Origin: Diaphorobacter sp. HDW4A
GTDB lineage: Bacteria; Pseudomonadota; Gammaproteobacteria; Burkholderiales; Burkholderiaceae_C
Assembly: GCF_011305995.1 (NCBI RefSeq)
Contig: NZ_CP049910.1
Coordinates: 4,960,001 to 5,024,000 of the forward strand
Reading direction: 5' to 3'
Length of the DNA: 64,000 nucleotides
The translations under genes and the position numbers were made by a program. The notes beneath the pieces were generated by a model. That model was not told the origin of the DNA and made no database searches. It saw only the letters and a program-made list of their open reading frames with translations. Below, piece by piece: positions 23,830 through 35,886 of this stretch. Every line of letters starts with the position of its first letter. Within the stretch, counting starts at the first letter, position 1.

Positions 23830-25031
23830 GCCATTACTCCCTCGGCCTGTCGCGCTCCGGTAATGGTCTTGCGCCGGTTCGCTACCAACTCGGCCGCTTC
23901 GCGGACCGGCTTGTCCTCGGTGTGGACGTAGCGCATGAACATCGCCACGGTCTTGTGCGCCGTCAGCGCCATGCCAACCTTGACCGGGATACCGGAATTG
24001 GCGATGTCAGTGGCCGAGCGGTGGCGGATGCCATGCGTGCCCACATGGGTCACGCCGGCCCGCTTGAGGATGCGCGTCCAGCCGCTGTAATACTCGCCCG
24101 TGGTCATGTGCTGCCCCGGATGGTTCGGGGACGGGAACACGTGCGGGCACCCGTCCTGGCGTGGTGCGGTAGACAGTAGCTGATAGGCTTCCGCGCTCAA
24201 GGGCTTGGACATGCCGCCGGTCTTACTGTCGGGCCAGACCACGCGCCGATTTTCCAGATCCACCCAATCCCACTGCAGCGTGACGATTTCGGAGCGACGG
24301 CCGGCGAACTCGAATTGCAGCCGGATCGCCAGCGGCAAGATGGCGTGATCCAACCCCAGGCCATCGGTTTCCAGAAAGTCGAGATACCGGAACAGCTTGC
24401 CCATCTCCTCGTCACTGATGAGGTGAGTGGCCTTGCCGTTGGGGTACATCGGAACATGACGGCACGGGTTGGTGCCGTCGGGCCGATAGCCCCACACCTC
24501 GGCCAGGTTGAACATCTTGCGCATGACGCTGAAGGTGCGGTTCGCCTCGGCTGGCTTGTGGGCCATCTTCTTCATGGCTAGAGCCACGTCAGGCCGCTTC
24601 ACGTCCTGCACCTTCATGCGGCCGAGCATCGGGACGATGCAACGGTCGATGACCGCCTGATATCCCCGCTGGGTGCTGGTCTTGTTGCGCTGCTTGGAGT
24701 GATCCTCCATGAACTTTTCGCACAGTTCCTTGACCGTGGGCGCCTTGCGCGCCGCCGCCTTGTCGGCGGCCGGGTCGCCGCCCCGGCGTACCTGCGCCAG
24801 CCATTCCTGGGCAAGCGAGCGGGCTTGCTCGACGGTCAATTCCCCGAACAGGCCCAGGGCGGGCTTGCGCCGCTCGCCCGCGTTCGTGCGGTACTGGAGC
24901 ATGAAGACCTTGCGGCCTGCTGGTGTAACCTTGCACAGGAAGCCGGGCACCAGTGTGTCCCGGAGTTCGACGGCCTGCGCTTCGGGTTGTGCCGCCTCGA
25001 CGGCGGACTTGGTGAGCTTGATTTTCGCCAT
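23826..25031 (-). CDS. int: Tyrosine recombinase/integrase of the element
   Basis: A 401-residue phage-type integrase with an N-terminal DUF4102-like arm (about 1-95), a core-binding domain (100-190) and a catalytic domain. Catalytic residues are visible: R245 in FAGRRSEIV, K270 in WPDSKTGG, H333 and R336 in GTHGIRHRSA, H359 in LTAHKTVA and Y368 in MRYVH. It recombines the element ends with the chromosomal target. The gene faces inward from the right end, with its start 175 bases from the proposed att site. The N-terminus MAKIKLTKSAVEAAQP is of the Tn4371 family type as I recall it. The yhcG gene follows with an ATGA overlap. Confidence 0.93.
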   Translation of the reverse strand: MAKIKLTKSAVEAAQPEAQAVELRDTLVPGFLCKVTPAGRKVFMLQYRTNAGERRKPALGLFGELTVEQARSLAQEWLAQVRRGGDPAADKAAARKAPTVKELCEKFMEDHSKQRNKTSTQRGYQAVIDRCIVPMLGRMKVQDVKRPDVALAMKKMAHKPAEANRTFSVMRKMFNLAEVWGYRPDGTNPCRHVPMYPNGKATHLISDEEMGKLFRYLDFLETDGLGLDHAILPLAIRLQFEFAGRRSEIVTLQWDWVDLENRRVVWPDSKTGGMSKPLSAEAYQLLSTAPRQDGCPHVFPSPNHPGQHMTTGEYYSGWTRILKRAGVTHVGTHGIRHRSATDIANSGIPVKVGMALTAHKTVAMFMRYVHTEDKPVREAAELVANRRKTITGARQAEGVMA

Positions 25032-25205
25032 GATGACTCCTCGGAAGGCCCAGTTCCCAGGAGCCTCGTAGGGGCCATCAGAAGGGAAGCCGGGTCAGGT
25101 TTCGGAAAGCACCGGCATATGTTGAACTCGCCTAAGTTATTGATAAACCTGCTGTATCGGGCTTCGGCGTAGTCCAGCGAAGTTCGGTGCTGGAGTCATG
25201 GTGAA

Positions 25206-25215
25206 ATGAAAAAAG
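25206..25215 (-). other. Candidate attachment site at the right end of the element
   Basis: Read on the minus strand the sequence is CTTTTTTCAT, close to the TTTTTCAT core reported for Tn4371-like elements as I recall it. It is 175 bases upstream of int and lies in the T-tract of the terminator of the adjacent chromosomal gene. The matching left copy would be outside the window. Confidence 0.55.
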
Positions 25216-25233
25216 CCCGCTTTCGCGGGCTTT
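25213..25233 (-). terminator. Terminator of the ABC receptor gene
   Basis: AAGCCCGC-tttc-GCGGGCTT forms an 8-bp stem followed on the minus strand by TTTTTTCAT. It lies 31 bases after the stop of the gene at 25264-26850. Confidence 0.85.
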
Positions 25234-25263
25234 GCAAGCATAGTCGACGGGCTGCTCAGCAAA

Positions 25264-26850
25264 TCATTTGAGTGTCGTCCAGTTCGGCATCGGGCGGTCG
25301 TCCGCGCGGTGCTGTGTGGTCACACCCTTGCGCATGGCCCAGGGGCGGATCTGGTGGTGGACGGGGAGGTAGTAATACTCGTCCTTGACCAGCTTGAGCG
25401 AGTCATTGATGAGCGCGTCGCGCTTGGCAGGGTCCATTTCAACCTTGATCTGATTGATCATGCCATCGAGCTTCGCATCGCTGAAGCGACCGGCGTTGTA
25501 GGAGCCCACGCCTTTGCCATCTCGGGTGGCCATGAGGGCGTCGAGCGAGTACAGCGAGTCGAATGTGGCGACACCCCAGCCGAATAGGTAGGCACTCACT
25601 TCGGCATTCATCACGCGGGTGACGTACTGCGCCATCGGCGCGGTCTTGAGGTTGGTCTTCACGCCGATGCGGGTCCACATGGCCGTCACGGCCTGGCAGA
25701 TGGCTTCGTCGTTCACGTAGCGGTCATTCGGGCATTCGAGGTTCAGCGAGAAGCCGCTCGGATAGCCCGCGTCGGCCAGCAGCTTCTTGGCTGCCTCGAC
25801 GTCGTACTTGGAGGCACGTGCATCGAGCTCCTTGGTCGAGCCATGGACCATCGGCGCGACCATGACGCCCGCGTTGACGGACAGGCCGCGCATGGTGCGG
25901 TCGTGGATGCCGGCGATGTCGATGGCCTGATACAGGGCCTGGCGCACGCGCTTGTCCTTGAGCGGGTTCTTGCCCGGGGTGCCTGCGCCGGGGAGTTCGT
26001 CGCGGAACTGGTCGAGACCCAGATAGATGGTGCGGTTTTCCGCGCCTTCGATGATCTTGATGTCGGGGCTGGCCTTCATACGGGCCAAGTCCTGCGGCGG
26101 TGGATCGACCACGAAGTCGACCTGGCCGGAGATCAGCGCGGCCGAGCGGGTGGCGGCGGACTTGATGGGGGTGAACACGACCTCGTCAATGTTGCCCTTG
26201 GGCTGATCCCACCAGTTCGGATTCTTCTTGAGCACCAACTTCACGTCAGGCTGCCAGCTCACGAGCTGGAAGGGGCCCGTACCGTTGGCGTTGCGGGAGG
26301 CGAAGTTTTCCTCCTTGCTCGCGTAGTCCTGCGACTTCATCGAGTTGTTCTTCTCGGCCCATGCCTTGTTCATGATGCGCGCCTCGGTCAGGTCGCGCAG
26401 CAGGGTCGGGTTGGGGCCCTTGAGGATCAGGTCGACGGTGAAGTCGTCGACCTTCTTGGCTTCCTGAATGCTCGCCACGGAGGCGATCATGTTGGACGGT
26501 TTGGTGCCCGCGCGGGTCAACGAGAACACCACATCGTCTGCGGTGAACGGCGCACCATCATGGAATTTCACGCCCTTGCGCAGTTCAAAGCGCACCTGTG
26601 TGGGGGAGACCTGCGTCCATTTGGTGGCCAGAGCCGGAACGGTCTGGTACTTGTCGTCGTATCGCACCAGGCTTTCGTAGATCTGCTGCATGTAGGCATG
26701 CGTGGTCTGGTGGTTCTGCGACATGGGGTCAGTGGTGAGAATGTCATTCGCACCGGCCGTGCGCAGGGTCACGGCGCTGGCCGAGCTGCCGATGGCCGCC
26801 AGCAGCGCTGCCGCAAGAATTCCCCGCTTGATACTCGCTCCTCGATTCAT
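25264..26850 (-). CDS. Peptide-type (family 5) ABC transporter substrate-binding protein
   Basis: A 528-residue periplasmic receptor of the DppA/OppA family. A signal peptide (MNRGASIKRGILAAALLAAIGSSASA) is cleaved near residue 26. Family motifs include WTQVSPTQVRFELRKGVKFHDGAPFTADDVVFSL (about 78-111), NGTGPFQLVSW and KDKRVRQALYQAIDI. The ligand is probably a peptide or similar cation; sequence does not show which. Permease and ATPase genes are not next to it; an ICE lies downstream and yidC upstream, so it is an orphan receptor. Its own terminator hosts the proposed attachment site. Confidence 0.88.
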   Translation of the reverse strand: MNRGASIKRGILAAALLAAIGSSASAVTLRTAGANDILTTDPMSQNHQTTHAYMQQIYESLVRYDDKYQTVPALATKWTQVSPTQVRFELRKGVKFHDGAPFTADDVVFSLTRAGTKPSNMIASVASIQEAKKVDDFTVDLILKGPNPTLLRDLTEARIMNKAWAEKNNSMKSQDYASKEENFASRNANGTGPFQLVSWQPDVKLVLKKNPNWWDQPKGNIDEVVFTPIKSAATRSAALISGQVDFVVDPPPQDLARMKASPDIKIIEGAENRTIYLGLDQFRDELPGAGTPGKNPLKDKRVRQALYQAIDIAGIHDRTMRGLSVNAGVMVAPMVHGSTKELDARASKYDVEAAKKLLADAGYPSGFSLNLECPNDRYVNDEAICQAVTAMWTRIGVKTNLKTAPMAQYVTRVMNAEVSAYLFGWGVATFDSLYSLDALMATRDGKGVGSYNAGRFSDAKLDGMINQIKVEMDPAKRDALINDSLKLVKDEYYYLPVHHQIRPWAMRKGVTTQHRADDRPMPNWTTLK

Positions 26851-26958
26851 ATCCCTGACTCCTAGGTGTTGAGGTCATGCCCGTGAATTGGCAATCGTCT
26901 CTGCTTGCAAGGGTTGTGCCATCACGGACAAAGAGACTTGCATGCTACCGAAAACGAC

Positions 26959-26979
26959 AAAGGCCGCGTAGCGGCCTTT
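26959..26979 (-). terminator. Terminator hairpin between yidC and the receptor gene
   Basis: AAAGGCCGC-gta-GCGGCCTTT is a perfect 9-bp stem 57 bases after the yidC stop. On the minus strand it is followed by GTCGTTTTC. Confidence 0.7.
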
Positions 26980-27036
26980 GTGCGTTTTAGCTAGGGATAA
27001 ACGCTCAAGCGATCAAGCGTTTTTCATGCCATTCAA

Positions 27037-28743
27037 TTACTTGAATTTCGGTAAGTTGAATTGGGGTGGCACTCCCATGCGAGTGTTGATGATCCACTGC
27101 TGTGCGATCGACAGGATGTTGTTCGTCAGCCAGTACAGCACGAGGCCGGCCGGGAAGAAGAAGAACATCACCGAGAACATCAGCGGCATGATCCACATGA
27201 GCTTGGCCTGCATCGGGTCCGGTGGCGCCGGGTTCAGCGCGGTCTGCAGCAGCGACGACATCATCATCAGCAACGGCAGGATGAAGAACGGATCGGGCAC
27301 CGAGAGGTCATGGATCCAGCCAATCCATGGCGCATTGCGGATTTCCACGCTGGACTGCAGCACCCAGTAAAGCGCCATGAATACCGGCATCTGGATCACG
27401 ATGGGCAAGCAGCCACCCATCGGGTTGACCTTCTCCTCGCGGTAGATGCGCATCATCTCCTGCTGCATCTGCTGCGGCTTGTCCTTCAGGCGCTCGCGCA
27501 TTTCCTGAATCTTGGGGTTGATCGCCTTCATCTTGGCCATCGAAGAGTAGGCCTTGGCGTTGAACCAGTAGAAAGCGATCTTCAGCAGCAGCACCAGAGC
27601 GACGATGGACCAGCCCCAGTTGCCGATGAACTTGTGCAGTTCGGACAGCAGCCAGTACAGCGGCTTGGCCAGAATGGTCAGCCAGCCGTAGTCCTTGACC
27701 AGCTCGAGGCCAGGGGCCAGCGATTCCAGCACGGGCTCGACCTGAGGTCCCGCGAACAGGCGTGCGTTGAGCGTCTTGGTCTGGCCTGGCTCCACAGTGC
27801 CCACCGGCGTGATCATGCCGGCGGCGTAGAGCTTGTCGCCCACCTTGTTCACGAAGTTCTCGCGCTGTGTGCCGTCACCCAGCAGCCAGGCGCTCGCGAA
27901 GTAGTGCTGCACCATCGCCACAAAGCCCGCATCGGACGTCTTCTCGATGCTCACCTTGTTGTTGTCGATGTCCTTGAAAGTGACCTTCTGGTACTTCTTC
28001 TCGGCGGAATACACGGCCGGGCCGGTGAACGTCGAGTAGAACGGCGTCTGATCGCCGGACTCGGTGTTGTCGCGCACCAGCTGCATATACAGGCGCGGGT
28101 TCACGGCAGCGCCGCTGTTGTTCACGACATCGTGCTGCACAGCCACGTCGTAGGCGCCGCGCTTGAGCGTGTAGGTCTTGACCAGCTTCACGCCACCGAC
28201 TTCGGCGGATTCGAAGCGCAGTTGCACGGAATCCTGACCGTCCTTCAATTCGCGCGCGCCGGGTTGCACGGTCATCGCGGTCTTGTGGGTCGGGAAGGTG
28301 CCGCCGATCAGACCGGACTGGCTCAGATACTTGTGCGTGGCCGAGTCGTCGAACAGCACCACGGGCTGGGGAGGCGTGGACTTGTCGAAATACTTGAGCA
28401 GCTCGGCGTGCTTGAGCGTGCCGCCTTCGCTGTCGAAGGTCAGGCGCAGCACGTCGTTTGCGACGACCACGTTCTGGCGCGGCACGGCAGCAGGAGCGGC
28501 CGGTGCACCAGTGGCACCGGGCACGTCAGAGGCGCCAGAGCCCGCAGCAGCGGCGGCTGAGGCCGTCGGCACGGTCGCGTCAGCCGCGCCGGAGGCGGCG
28601 CTCGCGGGCGACTTGGCGCTCTGGGCCTGCGGTACAGGGAAGAAGGTGGCTTTCTGGCCGTTATGTACTTGCCACTTGTCCCACAGGAGAACCAGCGAGA
28701 AGGCAAATATCACCCACAGTATGGTGCGGCGAATATCGTTCAT
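27037..28743 (-). CDS. yidC: Membrane protein insertase YidC
   Basis: A 568-residue YidC/Oxa1 insertase, which inserts and folds inner-membrane proteins with or without SecYEG. An N-terminal membrane anchor (ILWVIFAFSLVLLWDKW, about 9-25) is followed by a long periplasmic domain preceded by an Ala/Ser-rich linker (about 40-85), then the conserved membrane core: GWSIVALVLLLKIAFYW, MKAINPKIQEMRERLKDKPQQMQQEMMRIYREEKVNPMGGCLPIVIQMPVFMALYWVL segments and two late helices ending FFFPAGLVLYWLTNNILSIAQQW. It overlaps the yidD gene by four bases and belongs to the rpmH-rnpA-yidD-yidC cluster. Confidence 0.97.
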   Translation of the reverse strand: MNDIRRTILWVIFAFSLVLLWDKWQVHNGQKATFFPVPQAQSAKSPASAASGAADATVPTASAAAAAGSGASDVPGATGAPAAPAAVPRQNVVVANDVLRLTFDSEGGTLKHAELLKYFDKSTPPQPVVLFDDSATHKYLSQSGLIGGTFPTHKTAMTVQPGARELKDGQDSVQLRFESAEVGGVKLVKTYTLKRGAYDVAVQHDVVNNSGAAVNPRLYMQLVRDNTESGDQTPFYSTFTGPAVYSAEKKYQKVTFKDIDNNKVSIEKTSDAGFVAMVQHYFASAWLLGDGTQRENFVNKVGDKLYAAGMITPVGTVEPGQTKTLNARLFAGPQVEPVLESLAPGLELVKDYGWLTILAKPLYWLLSELHKFIGNWGWSIVALVLLLKIAFYWFNAKAYSSMAKMKAINPKIQEMRERLKDKPQQMQQEMMRIYREEKVNPMGGCLPIVIQMPVFMALYWVLQSSVEIRNAPWIGWIHDLSVPDPFFILPLLMMMSSLLQTALNPAPPDPMQAKLMWIMPLMFSVMFFFFPAGLVLYWLTNNILSIAQQWIINTRMGVPPQFNLPKFK

Positions 28744-29045
28744 GAAGTCTTCGTAGAAGAGGAAGCGGATGAAGAGGAGGAAGGCGGCGGCACATGTCGC
28801 GAGAACAGCCGCGTTGCACGCGGCGGCTCCTGCGGCACAGGATCGTGCCCTCCGTCACACCAGGGATGACAGCGCGCAAGCCGGGCAATCGTCAGATAGC
28901 TGCCGCCTGCTGCACCATGTTTTTCCAAAGCCTCGAGAGCATAAACCGAACAGGTCGGCTCGAAGCGGCAAGCCGAGCCAAGCCAAGGGCTAAGCAGCAG
29001 CCGATAGCCTCGCACCAGCGCCATGAGTGCGTTGCGCACGATCAT
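28740..29045 (-). CDS. yidD: Membrane protein insertion efficiency factor YidD
   Basis: A 101-residue YidD protein. The family core MIVRNALMALVRGYRLLLSPWLGSACRFEPTCSVYALEALEKHG (1-44) with conserved cysteines C27 and C32, then RLARCHPWCDGGHDPVP, is intact. The C-terminal tail is longer than usual and Ser-rich (PPSSSSSASSSTKTS). It assists YidC-dependent insertion. The ATG at 29045 overlaps the rnpA stop (ATGA). The upstream extension of the frame overlaps rnpA and is not used. Confidence 0.93.
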   Translation of the reverse strand: MIVRNALMALVRGYRLLLSPWLGSACRFEPTCSVYALEALEKHGAAGGSYLTIARLARCHPWCDGGHDPVPQEPPRATRLFSRHVPPPSSSSSASSSTKTS

Positions 29046-29560
29046 GATCGGCTCCCCTTGGGGGAATGGGGCTCCCGCGAGGATGGCTGCTGTCGCACGG
29101 CATAGGCGAACAGCTTCTGCAGCTCTTCGCGCACGGCCGCCTTCAGGGCGTCCGAAGTGGCGCTTGGAAACTGCTTGCGATCGAAGCCCGAGCGCAGACG
29201 CACCACATGCGCAGCAACTGGCAATTGCGACTCGAAGTCGCCCCCCGCCACATAGATCTGACGCTTGATGGCATTGCGCGTGACGGCGCGACGAGCCCAA
29301 CGCTTGGGCACCATCGCGCCCAGCCATGGGCCTTGCGATTCGCTGGCAGGAAGGGCAAACAGGGCCTGTGCAGCGTGATGCTCTTGCGACACGCGGCCAG
29401 ACCCGTCTGTGGATTTGCTTGTTTCCTCAGCCAAAGCCTTGGAGGCTTCTGCATGCTGCAGCACCAGACCCAGACGATGCAGGGCAAAGTGCTGGGTGCG
29501 GGAAACAGTTCCACCCGCCATGGCAGCCTGAAACTGGGGGCGGGTTTTCAATCGGTGCAT
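29042..29560 (-). CDS. rnpA: Ribonuclease P protein component
   Basis: The protein subunit of RNase P, which processes tRNA 5' ends. With the start at 29560 it has 172 residues and begins MHRLKTRPQFQAAMAGG, as the homologues do. The family motif is AVTRNAIKRQIYVAG (RNxxKR), preceded by GAMVPKRWARRA. An ATG at 29635 in the same frame, only 14 bases after rpmH, is an alternative and would add 25 residues. The middle (about 45-70) holds a poorly conserved insertion typical of this group. It lies between rpmH and yidD in one operon. Confidence 0.93.
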   Translation of the reverse strand: MHRLKTRPQFQAAMAGGTVSRTQHFALHRLGLVLQHAEASKALAEETSKSTDGSGRVSQEHHAAQALFALPASESQGPWLGAMVPKRWARRAVTRNAIKRQIYVAGGDFESQLPVAAHVVRLRSGFDRKQFPSATSDALKAAVREELQKLFAYAVRQQPSSREPHSPKGSRS

Positions 29561-29649
29561 AAGCGCCAAAGCAACGCCCTGCGCGGATTGGAAGGACTTG
29601 CAACCGGGGTCAGGCTCACGTGGAGCCCAACCCATCAGTCAGCAAGACC

Positions 29650-29784
29650 TTAGACAGCCAGACGCTTGCGGCCCTTGGCGCGGCGAGCGTTGATGACGGC
29701 GCGGCCGCCACGGGTCTTCATGCGGACCAGGAAGCCGTGGGTACGTGCGCGGCGGGTCTTGGAAGGCTGGTATGTGCGTTTCAT
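29650..29784 (-). CDS. rpmH: 50S ribosomal protein L34
   Basis: A 44-residue L34, [20 protein letters not shown] followed by [20 protein letters not shown] and RLAV, with the high Arg/Lys content of the family. It is the first gene of the rpmH-rnpA-yidD-yidC operon and faces away from dnaA. It is too short to show in a 60-codon ORF scan but fits perfectly. Confidence 0.98.
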   Translation of the reverse strand: MKRTYQPSKTRRARTHGFLVRMKTRGGRAVINARRAKGRKRLAV

Positions 29785-30169
29785 GATTCAAAATTCCTTG
29801 ATAGTTCAGTTACAGGCCCGGCTTCGATCGGCCGATCAGCCCGCCAGAATTCCCAAGCCAATCATCTGAGACTGCTTTTGGATTCCAAAATCTGGATTCC
29901 AAAAACCTCTCTCCAATGACCCGCCCGGGCTGGATCACCCTGAACGGGTTCAGGGAAACCCGAGATTATTGCAGGCTTGGAGGATTCTTGCAATCCCCGG
30001 GAATTGTCGTTTTTTTACGGGTTGGTGCAAGGGCGGTCCCGGGCAAACCCCTCCAAAAGCGTGGATAGATATGAGGATGATGTGCGGAAAAATTGTGGAT
30101 AACTATTCCTGGAAGCTACAATGGGTGCCCTTCAATGTTCCTCCTATCCACAACTAGAATTCCCCTGAA
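29785..30169. other. oriC: Probable chromosomal replication origin (rpmH-dnaA interval)
   Basis: The 385-base divergent gap holds DnaA-box matches: TGTGGATAA (30094-30102, perfect), CTATCCACA (30144-30152) and CGTGGATAG (30060-30068). A tandem GGATTCCAAAA repeat (29880-29890 and 29894-29904) lies close to the rpmH side. Gene order rpmH-dnaA-dnaN-gyrB marks the usual origin neighbourhood. The exact unwinding site is not shown. Confidence 0.75.
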
Positions 30170-31594
30170 ATGATTGAGGAACCTTCCAACACCGCCCACG
30201 ACGAGTCCGGCTCCGACGCCGGGCAAGGCCTGTGGCAGGCATGCGTGGAGCAGCTCTCTCAGGAGCTGCCAGAGATGCAGTTCAACACCTGGATCAAACC
30301 ACTCGCAGCCAAGGTGGAGCCCGACCTCTCCAAGGTCACCCTGTTCGTGGCCAACCGGTTCAAGCTGGACTGGATCCGCGCACAGTATGCGGGGCGCATC
30401 GCAGCAATCCTCGAAGGCCTGTACGGCCAGCCAATTCCTCTGGAGCTAGCTCTCGCTCAGCGGGAAAGCGTTGTCCGCAAATACATTCCGCCGCAACCTG
30501 TCGCACAGCCCGAACCCGTAGCGGCCCCCGAGGTCAGCTCGCCCACCGGCGAAGATGGTGGAGCCACGCCGTTCCGCTCGCGCCTGAACCCAGCACTCAC
30601 ATTCGACTCGCTGGTCGAGGGTACCGCCAACCGCATGGCCCGCTCCGCCGCCATGCATGTGGCCGCGTCGCCCGGACACCTCTACAACCCGCTATTCATC
30701 TATGGCGGCGTCGGTCTGGGTAAGACCCACTTGGTGCACGCCGTAGGCAACAAGCTTCTGGCCGACAAGCCGGACGCCAAAGTTCTCTACATCCACGCCG
30801 AGCAGTTCGTCTCGGATGTGGTCAAAGCCTACCAGCGCCGGACCTTCGACGATTTCAAGGCTCGCTATCACTCGCTCGATCTGCTGCTGATTGACGATGT
30901 GCAATTTTTTGCAAACAAGGACCGCACGCAGGAAGAATTCTTCAATGCGTTCGAAGCCCTGCTCGCCAAGAAGAGCCACATCGTGATGACGTCGGACACC
31001 TACCCCAAGGGTCTGGCCAATATCCACGAACGTCTGGTCTCGCGCTTCGACTCCGGCCTCACCGTGGCCATCGAGCCGCCCGAGCTGGAAATGCGCGTCG
31101 CGATCCTGATCAACAAGGCCCGCGTCGAGAACGCCGACATGCCCGAGGAAGTGGCCTTCTTCGTCGCGAAGAACGTGCGCTCCAACGTGCGTGAGCTTGA
31201 AGGCGCGCTGCGCAAGATCCTGGCCTATTCGCGCTTCAATCAGAAGGAAGTGTCGATCCAACTGGCCCGCGAGGCGCTGCGTGATCTGCTGTCGATCCAG
31301 AATCGCCAGATCTCTGTGGAAAACATCCAGAAGACGGTGGCCGACTACTACAAGATCAAGGTCGCCGATATGTACAGCAAGAAGCGCCCTGCCAGCATCG
31401 CCCGCCCGCGCCAGATTGCCATGTACCTGGCCAAGGAGCTGACACAGAAGAGCCTGCCCGAAATCGGCGAGCTGTTCGGCGGCCGCGATCACACGACCGT
31501 GCTGCACGCGGTGCGCAAGATTGCCGGAGAGCGCCAGCAACTGACCGAACTCAACCAGCAATTGCATGTGCTGGAACAGACGCTCAAGGGGTAA
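30170..31594 (+). CDS. dnaA: Chromosomal replication initiator DnaA
   Basis: A 474-residue DnaA. Domain I is about 10-85 ([25 protein letters not shown]), domain II a Pro/Ala linker (about 105-135), domain III the AAA+ core with Walker [11 protein letters not shown] (about 182-191) and Walker [11 protein letters not shown] (about 241-250), and domain IV the DNA-binding C-terminus with [14 protein letters not shown]. It opens oriC and also represses its own gene. The start at 30170 follows the boxes by 17 bases. All motifs are intact. Confidence 0.98.
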   Translation: MIEEPSNTAHDESGSDAGQGLWQACVEQLSQELPEMQFNTWIKPLAAKVEPDLSKVTLFVANRFKLDWIRAQYAGRIAAILEGLYGQPIPLELALAQRESVVRKYIPPQPVAQPEPVAAPEVSSPTGEDGGATPFRSRLNPALTFDSLVEGTANRMARSAAMHVAASPGHLYNPLFIYGGVGLGKTHLVHAVGNKLLADKPDAKVLYIHAEQFVSDVVKAYQRRTFDDFKARYHSLDLLLIDDVQFFANKDRTQEEFFNAFEALLAKKSHIVMTSDTYPKGLANIHERLVSRFDSGLTVAIEPPELEMRVAILINKARVENADMPEEVAFFVAKNVRSNVRELEGALRKILAYSRFNQKEVSIQLAREALRDLLSIQNRQISVENIQKTVADYYKIKVADMYSKKRPASIARPRQIAMYLAKELTQKSLPEIGELFGGRDHTTVLHAVRKIAGERQQLTELNQQLHVLEQTLKG

Positions 31595-31763
31595 TCTGTT
31601 CCGTGATGAATTGCCACGAAATTTGTTTCAGATCACAGGCAAAATGCCATGTGGGGCGAGCGGGCCGGGCTCTTGAGAGGGAGCAAGCCCCAATGCATAC
31701 CCATCGCCCGCCAACGTTTTTCGCATTCCTTTTTGCACTCCAAAACCAACCAAGGTTGAAGAC

Positions 31764-32870
31764 ATGATTGTCCTGAAGGCAACACAAGACAAGGTCCTCG
31801 CAGTATTGCAATCGGTGTCCGGCATCGTCGAACGCCGTCACACCTTGCCCATCCTGGCGAACGTGCTGATCCGCAAGACCGGAAATGCCTTGCAGCTCAC
31901 CACCAGTGATCTGGAAATTCAGATCCGCACCACCGCCGAACTCGGCGGCGACACGGGCGAATTCACCACCACGGTCGGCGTGCGAAAAGTCATCGACATC
32001 CTGAAGACCATGCCCTCGGACCAGACCGTGAGCCTGGAGACCAGCCAGAACAAGCTCATCCTCAAGGGTGGAAAGAGCCGTTTCACGCTGCAGTCGCTGC
32101 CCGCCGAGGACTTTCCGCTGGTGCAGGAAGCCGCCGGATTCGGCCCCGCGTTCAGCGTGCCGCAGAAAGTGCTGAAGAACCTGATGGGTCAGGTCTCCTT
32201 CGCCATGGCCGTGCAGGACATCCGCTACTACCTGAACGGCATCCTGTTCGTCGCCGAAGGCAATACGCTGAGCCTGGTGGCCACCGACGGTCACCGCCTT
32301 GCGTTCTCGTCGGCCACGCTTGATGTCGAAGTGCCCAAACAGGAAGTGATCCTGCCGCGCAAGACTGTGCTCGAGCTGCAGCGCCTGCTGTCGGACGCTG
32401 ACGGCGCCATCGAGATGCAGTTCGCCAACAACCAGGCCAAGTTCTCGTTCGGCGGCATGGAGTTCGTCACCAAGCTGGTCGAGGGCAAATTCCCCGACTA
32501 CAACCGTGTGATCCCCAAGAACCACAAGAACAGCATCACGCTCGGCCGCGCGCCGCTGCTGGCCAGCCTGCAGCGCACCGCCATCATGACCAGCGACAAG
32601 TTCAAGGGCGTGCGCCTGAACCTCGAACCTGGTCTGCTGCGCGTGGCGTCCAACAACGCCGAGCAGGAAGAAGCCGTGGACGAACTCGATATCGACTATG
32701 GCGGCGACGCCATCGAAATCGGCTTCAATGTGAGCTACCTGATCGACGCGCTCACCAACATGAGTCAGGACATGGTCAAGGTTGAACTGTCGGACAACAA
32801 CAGCTCCGCGCTGCTGACCATCCCCGACAACGATCACTTCAAGTACGTGGTGATGCCGATGCGCATCTAA
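31764..32870 (+). CDS. dnaN: DNA polymerase III beta sliding clamp
   Basis: A 368-residue beta clamp. It begins MIVLKATQDKVLAVLQSVSGIVERRHTLPIL and ends with the clamp signature LLTIPDNDHFKYVVMPMRI, with the three repeated domains in full length. It encircles DNA and tethers polymerase III and other enzymes. It follows dnaA by 169 bases with no other gene; a separate promoter in this gap is possible. Confidence 0.98.
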   Translation: MIVLKATQDKVLAVLQSVSGIVERRHTLPILANVLIRKTGNALQLTTSDLEIQIRTTAELGGDTGEFTTTVGVRKVIDILKTMPSDQTVSLETSQNKLILKGGKSRFTLQSLPAEDFPLVQEAAGFGPAFSVPQKVLKNLMGQVSFAMAVQDIRYYLNGILFVAEGNTLSLVATDGHRLAFSSATLDVEVPKQEVILPRKTVLELQRLLSDADGAIEMQFANNQAKFSFGGMEFVTKLVEGKFPDYNRVIPKNHKNSITLGRAPLLASLQRTAIMTSDKFKGVRLNLEPGLLRVASNNAEQEEAVDELDIDYGGDAIEIGFNVSYLIDALTNMSQDMVKVELSDNNSSALLTIPDNDHFKYVVMPMRI

Positions 32871-32978
32871 GGTCCAGGGACGCACACCGACGCACTGAGC
32901 CACACATCATTTCATCATCAGGGCTGCCATGGCTTGTTATTCGGGCGATGGCAGCCATTTGATCATTTGATGGACTGA

Positions 32979-35660
<2,682 letters not shown>

Positions 35661-35710
35661 TTTTTCGCGTCGGTGACAGCATCCGTTGAGAAACGGTTGT
35701 CCCTAAAACT

Positions 35711-35747
35711 AAAAGCCGCCAAGCGCATTGCTCGGTGGCTTTTTTTG
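35711..35747 (+). terminator. Terminator after gyrB
   Basis: AAAAGCCGCCAAG pairs with CTCGGTGGCTTTT with one wobble and one mismatch, and is followed by a run of seven T. It lies 50 bases after the gyrB stop. Confidence 0.85.
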
Positions 35748-35886
35748 CAGCTCATCACAACAAGTGAGACAACCCTCTTCAAAAACACAACTGTCTACTT
35801 GGCAAGGACAGCAGCCGGTTAGGAGTGGTCCCAAAAGACTGGGGATGAAAAATTTCTGATCAATTCAGTGTGAGCTTGCTTGCGAC

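Larger units (their letters stand above)
1..25215. mobile_element. Tn4371-like integrative and conjugative element (right part)
   Basis: The stretch holds, in the order expected for the Tn4371 family, a relaxase, TraF, DUF2840, ParA, RepA, DUF2285, DUF736, ParB, DUF932, DUF2958 and a tyrosine integrase whose start faces the right edge. Mating-pair (trb) and coupling (traG) genes are not present and must lie left of the window if the element is complete. Immediately right of the integrase the genes become chromosomal (ABC receptor, yidC, dnaA). The right end is placed at a T-tract ending in TCAT (25206-25215, read on the minus strand), which resembles the reported TTTTTCAT target of this family. 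The family assignment is from gene content; the exact end is inference. Confidence 0.85.

Noticed and set aside
1..25215. Insertion sequences or transposase genes
   Set aside because: No transposase-like protein (DDE, HUH IS200-type or serine recombinase) is encoded; mobility features are those of the conjugative element.
27017..27028. Second TTTTTCAT sequence beside yidC as an alternative element end
   Set aside because: It lies beyond a chromosomal receptor gene and its terminators, 2 kb from the integrase; chance occurrence is more likely than an att site.
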